Translations under genes and position numbers: made by a program | The notes under the pieces: generated by a model | Told to the model about the DNA's origin: nothing | Seen by the model: the letters and a program-made list of their open reading frames with translations, nothing else | Database searches by the model: none | Assembly: GCA_003116995.1 (NCBI GenBank) | Contig: BDSL01000052.1 | Location: 124,001 to 188,000 of the forward strand | Direction of reading: 5' to 3' | Length of the DNA: 64,000 nucleotides | Source of the DNA: Yamagishiella unicocca | Taxonomy: Eukaryota; Chlorophyta; Chlorophyceae; Chlamydomonadales; Volvocaceae | Shown here: piece after piece, positions 46,381 through 56,212 of the stretch | Numbering within the stretch: position 1 is the stretch's first letter | Layout: each line of letters starts with the position of its first letter

Positions 46381-49158
46381 ATTTGTGCTGCTGCTACCGC
46401 TGCTGCTACTGCTGCTATTGGTGCTGCTGCTACCGCTGCTGCTACTACTGCTGCCGCTGCTCGCTTTGGCGGCGTCATGCTGGTGTTGCAAGTGCTGCAG
46501 CTCATCACCACAAGAGGCGCCGTCGTCGGACGCATCCTCTTCGCAGGCGGCGTCTGAGCCGGCGGTCGCCGCCGCCGCTGCCGCCACAAGTCGCGCCTCC
46601 GCCGCCTCCGCCGCCGCTGCCGCCGCCGCAGACCAGGGCGCCGACTGCGGCGGCGGCGGCGGGGCGGCGCGCAGCAGCGGCTGAGTGACGACTCGCTGGA
46701 CCGTGGGGTGGCTGGTGAGACCGTTAATGTCCACCTGCGCGGTTGGTGGTTGGGTTACTGTTAGCGCGGTGGTTGCAACCCGTCCAGAGCTCGCAAGAGC
46801 GGAGTCTGCGAAGCAGGGTGCTGCACGCCGCTCGTCAAAGGCACATGGCTGCACGACAGGTAAAGGGGCCCTACGCGATACGACCGCACCGTTAGGCCTC
46901 TCCACCCATGTACCGCACGACGAGTACGCAGCGCAGCCCAACCCACCCACACGGGTTTTCCTTGCCCCCCCCCCCGGGCTGGTGCCCCCCCTTCCTGTGG
47001 CCCCCCCTGGTGCCCCTTTCCCCCTCCCTCCCTGGACCCACGGGCTCCCACCTTGAAGACCTGCGGGGAGCTGGATTGTGCCCAGCGGGTGAAGGCGATA
47101 CGGACCTAAAGGGGGGTTAGCATAAGGACCCGGTTACACGAAGGGGTGGGGGACGACGAGAAGATTTGGAAGTAGGGGTCCCGGGAGAAACTACCTGAAA
47201 GCCTGGGAGGAGTGAGTACTTCATCACGGACTCGTACGCGAGCAGTCACATCCACCCGTACCCCTCCTCCTCCTCCTTCTCCCCGTATCAACCCAAGCCA
47301 ACCCAAGCCAGCCCATGTTCTCCGGCATGCACACTCAAACGCGGGTCTGAACACTATTCGCCTCCGGCTAGTTTCTGCCCTCGGTTTCCCATGTCGTGTA
47401 ACCGGATCTACTCGCCACCCCTGCTCCCTGCCCTGCCCTGCTCACGTCTTCCTCCACCTACGTCTTCTGTATCGCTTTGCGCGTTTCCAGGCCACACCGG
47501 TTCGCCCTCTCCCCCACCCCGACCCCTGCGCCGCCCGCAGCTCACGTCACAGTCGGCCGTCGCCTCGGCAATGGAATCGTAGTGGCCGGTGCGGTACAAA
47601 ATGTACTGGGCACCCTTGCTTGCGCTCTTGGCGTGCCTGCTGCGCGGCCGAGATGGTGGGGGGAGTCCGGCGGCGCACCGGGGGGCGGGGGGTTGCCTTG
47701 GTGCGTCCAGGGAGGGCTCGGCCGGGAGGCCCGCGTCGGGACTTCACCGCCATCTACTACCCCAACCCCGCCCAACTCCACCCGCCCGCCTGCGTGATGT
47801 ACGGCTTCCTCACCGCGTACTGTACGAGTCCCTCACCGCGTGATGTGCTGTACGACGCTCTCACCGCGTGATGTACTGTACGACTCCCTCACCGCGTGCT
47901 GTACTGTACGACTCCCTCACCGCGTGATGTGGTGTACGACTCTCTCACCGCGTGATGCACTGTACGACTCCCTCACCGCGTGATGTACTGTACGACTTCC
48001 TCACCGCGTGATGTACGACTCCTGCCGTGGCATGACGATGCGCAGGTCCTCGCACTCGAAGCTGCCACACGCCCGCGCCACCGTGCCCACAGTGACCGGC
48101 TTGCGTGGGGAGATGATCACCACCGTCACGCCCGACAGCAGCGCGGGGGGGTCAAGCAGGGAGCCAGACCAGGCGGTCTGGTCGCGGTCACCCGTGATGG
48201 ACCTGGCGGGCCAGGATTGAGGCGGCGGGAGTCGTGGTGGCGGGGGTCGTGGTGGCGGGGGTCGTGGTGGCGGGGGTCGTGGTGGCGGGGATGATGGTAG
48301 GGCGCGAGGTGGGGGTCCCGGGGGATACGGTAGGCGCATGAGTGGCGGATGCGGGGGCCGAAGACGGGTGGAGGGAGGTGGGGAGGCGAGAGGACCACCG
48401 CCACGCGCCCTGACGGTTTGGTGCTACTGCTGTCACCGTAACCGCCGTAACTGCCGCTGCTGCCGCTACTGCCGCTGCTTGGCCGCTACTGCCGCTACTG
48501 CCGCTACTGCCCGCTTTTGCCGCTACTGCCGCTACTGCCGCTTTTGCCGCTATTGCAGCTGGTGCCCATGACTTGACATGGGGAGCGGAGTTACACTGTG
48601 TCACGCCGCCCCCTCCCACCTGACGCCAGCAGCCCAGCGCGCGCGCTCCTCGCTCTGGCGCTGCGCCTGGTACTGTTCGTCCGTGTAACTGCCGTACCTG
48701 TCGTGCGGTGTGGGGGAAGAGCGGCGGTCGGGGAGCGGTGCAGGTGGCGGTTGGGGCGCAGTGCTGAAACGGGGTTGGTACGACCTCGGCCTCGACCTCG
48801 ACCTCGACCTCAGCGTTCAATCCACGCGGCCTAGGCGCCTCCGCGCCTCGGGGACAAACCCTGTGCTCTCTGCCCGGGGCCAGTGCTACGCTATTGAACG
48901 GTTCTGAACAGCACCCTATGAGAGATGGTAGACTCGTGGCTGACGGGGTGGACGTCAGGCCCCTTGGGGGGTTCGGAGGGATGACCTTGAAAGAGGGGGT
49001 CGTGGGTTTCCTAGGGAGCCAAAGATCGCAGAACTCCCACTCGCTACTTTGCTGGTAAGAGTAGAGCAACGTAAAGGAAATCCTGGGCCGCCTAAACCTC
49101 CAAAGAGCTGGATTGTTACCGACACTCGGACACGTATCGCCGAACTGTAACGCACCAT
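45770..49158 (-). CDS. SpoU/TrmH-superfamily RNA 2'-O-methyltransferase, probably organellar
   Basis: Minus-strand exons 49158-48986, 48697-48620, 48202-48005, 47636-47546, 47105-47052, 46734-46204, 46000-45770; 451 residues, all phases consistent. Motif 1 is in VTVGTVARACGSFECEDLRI, motif 2 in KVALVFGREELGMSDEEVDG, and motif 3 in ESLSLSHAVSIALCSLYQ; together they form the trefoil-knot SAM site of SPOUT enzymes. The spacing looks TrmJ-like, but the RNA target cannot be assigned. The first exon (MVRYSSAIRVRVSV, Ser/Arg-rich, few acids) suggests a mitochondrial presequence; its donor GTCATC is weak, so this exon is the least certain. Between motifs 1 and 2 exon 46734-46204 inserts about 140 residues, including poly-Ala and long AGC-encoded poly-Ser. 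The C-terminus is Ala/Gly-rich. Confidence 0.8.
46325..46460 (-). repeat. Coding CAG/AGC trinucleotide tract (poly-Ser) in methyltransferase exon
   Basis: CTG repeats on the plus strand read as runs of Ser with Thr-Asn interruptions in the methyltransferase frame. Confidence 0.9.
47800..48020 (-). repeat. 28-bp minisatellite that includes the exon 3 splice donor of the methyltransferase gene
   Basis: About eight imperfect units. On the minus strand a unit reads GTGAGGGAGTCGTACAGTAC then ATCACGCG. The true exon end (48005) is the first ATCACGCG, so the donor GCG|GTGAGG is repeated downstream in the intron. Confidence 0.85.
48229..48300 (+). repeat. 15-bp GGTCGTGGTGGCGGG repeat in methyltransferase intron 2
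   Basis: Four to five units directly upstream of the exon 48202-48005 acceptor on the minus strand. Confidence 0.85.
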
Positions 49159-49182
49159 TTCGTGCGCCCTCGTGGGTCTGAA

Positions 49183-49187
49183 TTACA
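49183..49187 (-). terminator. Candidate poly(A) signal for the exonuclease gene
   Basis: Minus-strand TGTAA, about 790 bp after the exonuclease stop and only 25 bp upstream of the methyltransferase ATG, implying that the two same-strand transcription units abut or overlap. Confidence 0.4.
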
Positions 49188-49970
49188 GGTAGCTGGCGAC
49201 GAGTAGTCCGAGTCGGGCCCTGGTTGGGTTCTCTTCCGTAGGACATGGCTCGGCGCCGTCGTTACACGAGTTCGCGGGCGCTCCATGCGCGTGCCATTCC
49301 AAAGCGTGCTTGAAGAGTGAGGTAGCATTGTTTTCAATTCCTATTTGCAAGCCAAGTAGAGGCCGTCGTGTGCGTGGCGACTGGCGAGCCGCCAGCCTTC
49401 CTTTCTGGACAAAACTAACTGTGTGCTACAATATCTGTGCCTAACAATTTATATGCCCGCGTTTTGTGAACAGTTTGGGGTGTCTAATTTTCAAGGCCCA
49501 TGGCACGTATGAAGAAACCCCAACAGGTCGCAACAGGTTCCAACCAACTCAAAATACCAGACTCTCCCTGACAAGCAAAGCTACCAGATCATGGACACGG
49601 CTCCTGCAGATATCACTATCCACACATGACGTGGTATCGCCATTTGCCGAAGTTGTAGCATAAAGGGGTGCGAATCCCTGCTGCGCGAAACCCTCCGCGA
49701 TAGGTGCCTCCTACCCCTCAGGAAGGCCACTCTCCCACCCTCCCTGTTTCTCAGCCCGTCACCTGAACAACAGAACTCCCATAGGTAGTATCTCCTTCCA
49801 CTTTTGTGGCGTACCCCGACCATGGCCCCACAACCGCACAGCGCAACCTCAAAAGCAGCTGGGGTCGCGAAGCAGCGCGGCCCGTTCCCCCAAATTGCCA
49901 TCCTCAGCAACGGGCGGCTGGAACCCGCCCCGCATCGACGTGCGACAACGTCGGCTTGAGCTCGGGCCCC

Positions 49971-50981
49971 TCAATCCGTCCCATTCGGGCTGCCGACACG
50001 AATGCCCTCGCCGACGTCAACATAACCACCTTCACTGTCATCACCGTCATCGCCGTCGCCTTCCTCCTGGCCGGCGCCATCCCCTAGCCCCTGCAGCAGT
50101 CGCGCCGTCTCGTATTCCACCAGGTACGACATGTCCACGTGTCGCACGTACAGGTCCACGGCGGCACGGGCGTCCTCCTCCGGGTCGTGCCGCAAGCCTA
50201 CCGCCTGGATCGTACGGCCCAAGAACTCCGCCGCCAGCCGCGCCAGCGGGCGTGCTGCGCCGCCCCGGCCGCGGAACTTGCTGTACGACATTGTATCGTA
50301 CGGTCGTACATTGAGACCTTCGCGCAGGTCAGCCGCCTCATCGATGCCAAGCGCGCGCAGGTCTTTGGTCAGGCCGTGGCCAACCAGCACCTTGCAGCCG
50401 CCGTGGCGCAGCAGCTCCAGGACCAGATCGCGCACGTGCGCGGGGCTGGAGGCGCTCAGCAGGTCGGCCTCCGGGACGCCGCCAACGAAGCGCGCACCGT
50501 CGGGCAGGTCAACGTCAGGCAGGGCGATGTGGGTCTTAAGGGGCACACCGCCGAATCGGTCTACTAGACACACCCAGGTAGCAAAACTACGGCGGCGGCC
50601 GTCCGGCCCCTGGACGTGCGTGAATTCCACGTCGAGTGCCAGCAGGTCCAAATGGTTGCATTGCGAGGGAGTGAAAGCTGGGGGAAGCGTGTGAGGGGAT
50701 GGTTGTGATGCAGGCTCTGCGGTAGGCTTGCTGCTGGGTTGGAGGGTCAGGGGTTCACGGTCGGGATGCGCATGGGTAACGAAAGGTGAACAGCTGGTGC
50801 CGCGAGACTCTAAGTTGTAATCGATTCCGCCTTGTTTTTTAAGGAAGGTTGGGAAGCCTAGGCATTGGACTGGTCTCGGGCGCAGCCAAAGCGAGGGGTG
50901 CGCGCGTACTCGAAGGCTAAGACCCCAAGGGCGCCAGTGAACAGTCCTTGATTTTACAAAGACTGATGATCGAGGTGTCAT
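49971..50981 (-). CDS. DEDDh 3'-5' RNA exonuclease (REXO/ISG20-type), intronless
   Basis: A single open frame of 336 residues from ATG at 50981 to TGA at 49971. All five DEDDh catalytic residues are visible: Asp117 and Glu119 in LLALDVEFTH, Asp207 in VLVGHGLTKDLRALG, and His265 and Asp270 in LRHDPEEDARAAVDLY. The family trims RNA 3' ends (rRNA, tRNA or snoRNA). Residues 1-50 are rich in Arg, Ser, Val and Trp with no acidic residue, like an organelle presequence; a Pro/Ser linker follows. The tail is Asp/Glu/Gly-rich. It is the only multi-hundred-residue gene here without introns. It lies head to head with the first binding-protein gene, with 155 bp between start codons. Confidence 0.88.
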   Translation of the reverse strand: MTPRSSVFVKSRTVHWRPWGLSLRVRAHPSLWLRPRPVQCLGFPTFLKKQGGIDYNLESRGTSCSPFVTHAHPDREPLTLQPSSKPTAEPASQPSPHTLPPAFTPSQCNHLDLLALDVEFTHVQGPDGRRRSFATWVCLVDRFGGVPLKTHIALPDVDLPDGARFVGGVPEADLLSASSPAHVRDLVLELLRHGGCKVLVGHGLTKDLRALGIDEAADLREGLNVRPYDTMSYSKFRGRGGAARPLARLAAEFLGRTIQAVGLRHDPEEDARAAVDLYVRHVDMSYLVEYETARLLQGLGDGAGQEEGDGDDGDDSEGGYVDVGEGIRVGSPNGTD

Positions 50982-51136
50982 GGTGCAACAGGACGACAAG
51001 CTGGATTATGCGTTAACGAGTAATTGTATGTAATGCCGTATAGTCTTTGGAGCGCCCTCCGCCAATCTCGGTCATATTGCCTTGTGTTAACCCAGAACGC
51101 CTGTGAATGCATCAACGTTCTGACACGCTGATAATC
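50982..51136. promoter_or_regulatory. 155-bp divergent promoter region
   Basis: The interval between the exonuclease ATG (minus) and the binding-protein ATG (plus) must hold both promoters and 5' UTRs unless they overlap. I see no defined motif; part of it (GGAGCGCCCTCC) recurs upstream of the second binding-protein gene near 57610. Confidence 0.5.
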
Positions 51137-54100
51137 ATGATGGGCTACCGGCACCTTTTGTTCTTTGCTTGCGTAGCTTGCCTCGGGCTAGCTAGCGCTC
51201 TGCCTACGCGCAACGCCGCCGACTGTGTGAACAATGAGTTACTGAGATTGACTGGAGTGAACGTTTATCCGTCTACGCACCAGATAGCTTCCACAACCAC
51301 GCAGTACCTCCAGGACAGGACAACGGTGGGGCCAGTTCGATTTTAATAACTCTTCTGATTTGATTCCCTGGCGTAGGTGCTCCCGTACCGCGGTTGAAAA
51401 CCTCGTGCTTACCTAGTGCTTCGGGCCCGCCGCCAACGTTGGTATTTGCTCAGGTGCAAGTTGCCCAGAACTTCGAGGTCACGTACTTTAGTACTTTTAA
51501 GGTATTGTTCCATCACTGTCCTAGATGCGCATTACGCACAGTCGGCTCCCCTCCGTCCGTCGCCACGTCGGGACTGTCTGACTCAGTAGAAACCAGTGAT
51601 AATGTCGCCTAGGAAGCTGGGGGGATTTAACGAGAGCACCGCTCCACCTCATGGGGGATATGTACGCTTAAGACCATGGCGGCAACAGCCGATGACCGAA
51701 ACCACTGAAACCGCCGTAACAAGACTACTGCAGATGATTGCTCATGAACGCACCCGGGGCCTGCATGCGTCAGCGAGCGAGGTTCTGTGGCAGCCAAACT
51801 TGATCCACACCGCGGCCAGCTTAAGATAGGCGGCATGCTTGCGCTGACCCGCACGCCAAATATTCATGCTGCCGCCCAGCTCATCCATGAAGTTCCAACG
51901 GACTGGGGCTATCATCGACTGCCACATGCGCGCCTCCCCCCAACTCCCAGGTCGCGTAGCCCATGTCGTGTAACCGGTCTTTATGCAACACCCCAGGTGG
52001 CGCCTGGCTGCACGTGGTCGTACAGACCTGCTACTCAGGAGCACCCTTTTGTCTTTGGCCTCGACGTGACCCCCCTCTCGACCCCCCCAACACCTCCAAC
52101 ACCTCATAACAGGTCGTGAGCGCCAAGTACTACGGCCAGGAGGAGACCTACCTGTTGTACCAGTGCGGCACTCCGCGGCCGGATCCGGTGCTGCAGGGCC
52201 TGCCCGCTGACACCAAGGTGTTCTCGGTGCCGCTGTCAGCGGTGTCGGTTGAGGACACGACGGTGATCACCTTCTTGGTGGGTCGGTGGGTCGGTTGAGG
52301 ACACGACGGTGATCACCACCTTGGTGGGTCGGTGGGTCGGTGCAGGACACGACGGTGATCACCTTCTTGGTGGGTCGGTGGGTCGGTGCAGGACACGACG
52401 GTGATCACCTTCTTGGTGGGTCGGTGGGTCGGTGCAGGACACGACGGTGATCACCTTCTTGGTGGGTCGGTGGGTCGGTGCAGGACACGACGGTGATCAC
52501 CTTCTTGGTGGGTCGGTGGGTCGGAGGTTCAGCCAGGTAGATAGGCGACCAGCGGTATGCGAGGCGGCTGCGGCTCTGTGCGGGCGGGTGGTCGTTACCC
52601 GACCGCTGATGGGCCTGAGGGGCCTGCTGTTGCCCGCACCGCCACCGCTAACCGTCCCCCTCCTCCGGTCCCGTCCCCAACCCGGTCCCCTCCCCCCCGC
52701 AGCGGCTGCTGGGCGTCATCGACCGGGTGGCTTACGTGACGCCGTACGTAGTTGACCCCTGCATGCAGCTGCTGGCCAGCGAGGGTGAGTGGGGTGTGAC
52801 GTGCGTGTCGTACACTCGGTTTTAGGGCAGTGGACCTGTGTGTGTTTGCGCGGATGTGGGTCGGGGGGGAAAGGCGCTGGCGCGGCGCTGTGGCATGCAG
52901 TCGTGCAGGGCTAGGAGCGGCGCTATGCCGGTGTTGATGCTCGACGGGATCTCCACTAGCTGCTGCTTATTGGGGCTTGGCAAGCGCAACCTACCTCCCG
53001 CAACACCAGCCGCTGACACCCGCTGCTGCCCTCAGCCAGCCCAGCCCCCATGCCGCCCCTGCATCCCGGTGCCGAGCCCCCTCCCCTCGCCTCCCCTCCC
53101 CCTCCGCTCCTGGAGTAGTGTGCGGCAAACGGAGCGACGACGCCGCTACTCCGGACGTCATCGACGCCAAGTTCTCGTACGGCATTGACGCCTCGAACAG
53201 CCAGGCCGTCATGTTCGCGTGAGTGCTGCCGCCACCGCACCCTTGCCCTGAATCCAGAATCCCGGATCCAGAATCCAGACCTTCCCTCCCTAGCCCCGCC
53301 AACAACTAAGCCAAGCGCAATGCACATTGCCGTATCTGCCATAGTGCCATTGCTTTATGAATCCTTTCGCAGCTGGTCTCTTGCTTGACCCCTACGCACC
53401 TCCGGAACCCTCACGCCGTACCGTCGTACGCACCGCGGATGCTCGTTCGTACGCAGCGCCACCTCGGATCCCGGACCGCTCAACCGTGCCGAGTACATCA
53501 AGTACATCGCCACCTTCTTCAACCGTGAGAACACGGCCAACACGGTCTTCGCGACCATCTTTGACACCTACTCCGACATAAAGCAGGCGGCGGCCGAGTA
53601 CATCAAGTCCTCCGGAGGTAGGGCCCCCAGCTGCGGCACTGCCTTGCGTGCATGGTGCGTTGCGGGCTTACGGCGTCAATGTTCACCCCCCCCACACACA
53701 CAAACAAACCCCACAAAAAAAACCCACACACACGGATCTTTGCCGCATCTTGGGTTGTTCTGCCGATGTGAAGTTGTTATTGTTTAGTTGTCAGCACCCG
53801 CGCCCGCGCCGTGCGCAATGCCGGCCCCTCCCCCCCCATTTATTTTACCCCCTCCCTGCGCAACCCTTCTCACGTCGTTTCCCCGGGTTTCCGCCCTGCT
53901 CCGCAACCTTCCCTGCCCATGCTGCCGCCAGTCGCCCGCCCGGTGGTGGCCTGGCTCTACTACCAGCCCATGCAGAACGGCACCTACAAGGCACCCGAAC
54001 AGGTCAACATCAAGTTTGCCGCCTACCGCAAGCAATACACCGAGGTAGGCTCTTTCGCCTTCCGCCCAATGCTCAGCAGTCACACGTCCACTGTACTGTA

Positions 54101-55977
54101 CGACACATTTGTACGACGGCATAGCCCCTCCGGCACAGCTGGTCGCTTTCCAAACATTTTAAACGCGGGGGTGGCCACCGCGGGCCCCTTGCCGGGCACA
54201 CAAGCCACCGGATTCCCTCTCTTGCGCCATTGCTCCCCCCCAGGAGCGCCATTGCTCCCTCCCAGGAGCGCCATTGCTCCCTCCCAGGAGCGCCATTGCT
54301 CCCTCCCAGGAGCGCCATTGCTCCCCCCCAGGAGCGCCATTGCTCCCTCCCAGGAGCGCCATTGCTCCCTCCCAGGAGCGCCATTGCCCCCTCCCAGGAG
54401 CGCCATTGCCCCCTCCCAGGAGCGCCATTGCTCCCTCCCAGGAGCGCCATTGCCCCCTCCCAGGAACCCCGGCGCCCCGCCACATTGCATGCCATGACCC
54501 GCGCCCCATGTTCTCTTCGCGGCTCGACCTGTAGTCACGTCGTTCCAATAACCCCCATGCGCGCTGGCAGGACGCCGGCGGCCGCATGCTTGACCTGCTG
54601 CAGCTCAACGCGACGTACGGCGATGGCGTCACGGTGAGGGCCGTGGGAAGCGACCTGGTGCTCACGGACCTCGCCACCTCGCTTGCCGTACTGCGGACCA
54701 TCCTCAAGGACGTGGACGTGGTCATCGACGAGACGTACTACCGAGGTACGACACCGGGGACCCCCCGGCTGGGCTGTGCACAGGCTGTGTTTAGGCTGGG
54801 GGCTGCCGATGCTGTACGGCGCAGCGGGGTGTCTCTGGTGGCTGGGGTGCTCCGCCTCTGGTAGTAGTGTACCCTTGGAAAATGCCGTACATTGCATGTG
54901 GCGCGTCTGCGCGTCCTTTTGGAGTACGAGTACCCGCTCCTTGTGTGTGCACCCGGCCCCTCACCCCCGTCCCCGCCCCTGCCCCCCACCAACACTCACC
55001 TAATCGGCCCGGCCAGGCAAGAACCCCGGTGACATCACCGCTGACGACTTCCGGGCGCTGTTCCTCCTAAACGACTCTGCCGCCATGACCGACATCAACT
55101 TCCTCCGCGACCAGCGGGTGCTGCGTCTGGATGGGGTAGCCACCAGCAAGGGCGGCAGCTCGTGGTACGAGGAGGCGGTGGCGCGACCCGACGCGGTGAG
55201 TGGGTCCTAGGAGTGGGTCCGAGCGGTGCGCGGCAGGGGCAGGAGGCATGATGAAGGCCTGATGAGGCGCGGAGCGAGAGGGCTCTGAAAGGACCTCTTG
55301 TCTGCGAACTCTGGGGTGCCCAGGTACCCAGGGGCAATCCAACGCCACCTCCAAACCCGTCGTATGCCTAGTGCCGACTCCCACATTTGCCCGCAACCGC
55401 CCTCCCCCATCCCTCCGGACCCCTTCCCTCTCCTTTTCAGGTCCTCCGAGACCTGGTCGCTGCCTTCCTGCCCCAGGCCCCGCCGCTGAATTTGAGCATC
55501 AGCACCTCGCACCGCCTGGTGCGCCCCATGCTGAACGCCGCCCCCAGCGCGGGTGTGCTCACCAGCGACATGGACTGCCAGATGAACTCGCAGAGCTGCG
55601 GCACCAAATCAAAGGCCATCTGTCCCGCCGTCTACTTGTGAGTTGTGGTCGTTGTTGCTGTTGCCTGGAAGCCGGCCGCTGCCATACCGTTGGGTTCATG
55701 CAAAACGTACCTGGCATTTCCACGCCCCCGATGGGATGTTACGTAGCTTCCCCGTGCTTCCTGGCCGGCTCTTGACCGTCCTGTCTCCCCCCGCCGCCTC
55801 AGGGACTGCACCGGCAAGCTGGTCCAGGCCACCGACCTCGTCCCTTGCGGGCCCACGTGCGCGACGCTGGGCGACGGCGGCAATGGCGGTGGCGCCGGCC
55901 ACGCCGTTGCCGCGCCCGCGGTGCTGCTGGCGCTTCTGGCTGCCGCACTGGCTGCCGTACTGGGCTGGGCGCTGTAG
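51137..55977 (+). CDS. Secreted, membrane-anchored BtuF/TroA-like binding protein, tandem copy 1 (CBA1-like?)
   Basis: Eleven exons: 51137-51325, 51454-51501, 52113-52277, 52703-52784, 53119-53218, 53457-53617, 53932-54044, 54571-54745, 55017-55195, 55441-55637, 55803-55977; 527 residues. A signal peptide (GYRHLLFFACVACLGLASA) and a C-terminal hydrophobic helix (APAVLLALLAAALAAVLGW) with no cytosolic tail indicate a surface protein, possibly GPI-anchored. The core starts FEVTYFSTFKVVSAKYYGQE and TYLLYQCGTPRPDP. It continues VFSVPLSAVSVEDTTVITFL, RLLGVIDRVAYVTPYVVDPC and LNRAEYIKYIATFF, the pattern of clade-III (Fe/B12-type) periplasmic binding proteins. Cysteines cluster near residue 450-490. 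Algal CBA1, a B12-uptake protein, has a BtuF-like fold, signal peptide and C-terminal helix, so it is my leading hypothesis; a siderophore or metal ligand is possible. The ortholog assignment is inference. Confidence 0.72.
52253..52528 (+). repeat. 46-bp minisatellite duplicating the 3' end of exon 3, six copies
   Basis: GGACACGACGGTGATCACC starts at 52253 (real exon), 52299, 52345, 52391, 52437 and 52483. The last four are preceded by GTGCAG and followed by TTCTTG|GTGGGT. The second paralog has one copy only. Confidence 0.95.
54224..54466 (+). repeat. 22-bp minisatellite in intron 7 of copy 1
   Basis: About eleven units of GCGCCATTGCTCCCTCCCAG plus GA, some with CC for CT. Absent from the matching intron of copy 2 (60890-61135). 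Confidence 0.95.
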
Positions 55978-56207
55978 GAGAGCGGCGCTTGACAAGCGAG
56001 ACCAGGGGCGGGGCCGGGCAGGACAGGGCGGAGGGCCTCTTCTGGCCTGACGGCCTCTTTGCACGGCCGTAGGGGGTTCCCGCCCAGTGGCTTGCCCTTG
56101 TTGAGGCTGTGGTGAAGGGGAGGTGTGTGCGAGTACCCGGCAGAACTGGGGTTTGAATGCCCTCGCAGCGCTGGGGCGATGGTGCCGGCACGGGTGGCCG
56201 CGGGGCC

Positions 56208-56212
56208 TGTAA
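56208..56212 (+). terminator. Candidate poly(A) signal TGTAA of copy 1
   Basis: GCCTGTAAGG, about 230 bp after the stop. 56213-57715, between the two paralogs, has no supported gene. Its 56700-57150 part resembles sequence downstream of copy 2. Confidence 0.5.

Noticed and set aside
48188..49246. 352-codon minus-strand frame as a single-exon gene
   Set aside because: Crosses exons of the methyltransferase in the wrong frame and consists of repeat-derived Ala, Thr and Pro runs.
54224..54466. CRISPR-like array
   Set aside because: Contiguous 22-bp units with no unique spacers, in an intron of a eukaryotic gene; a minisatellite.
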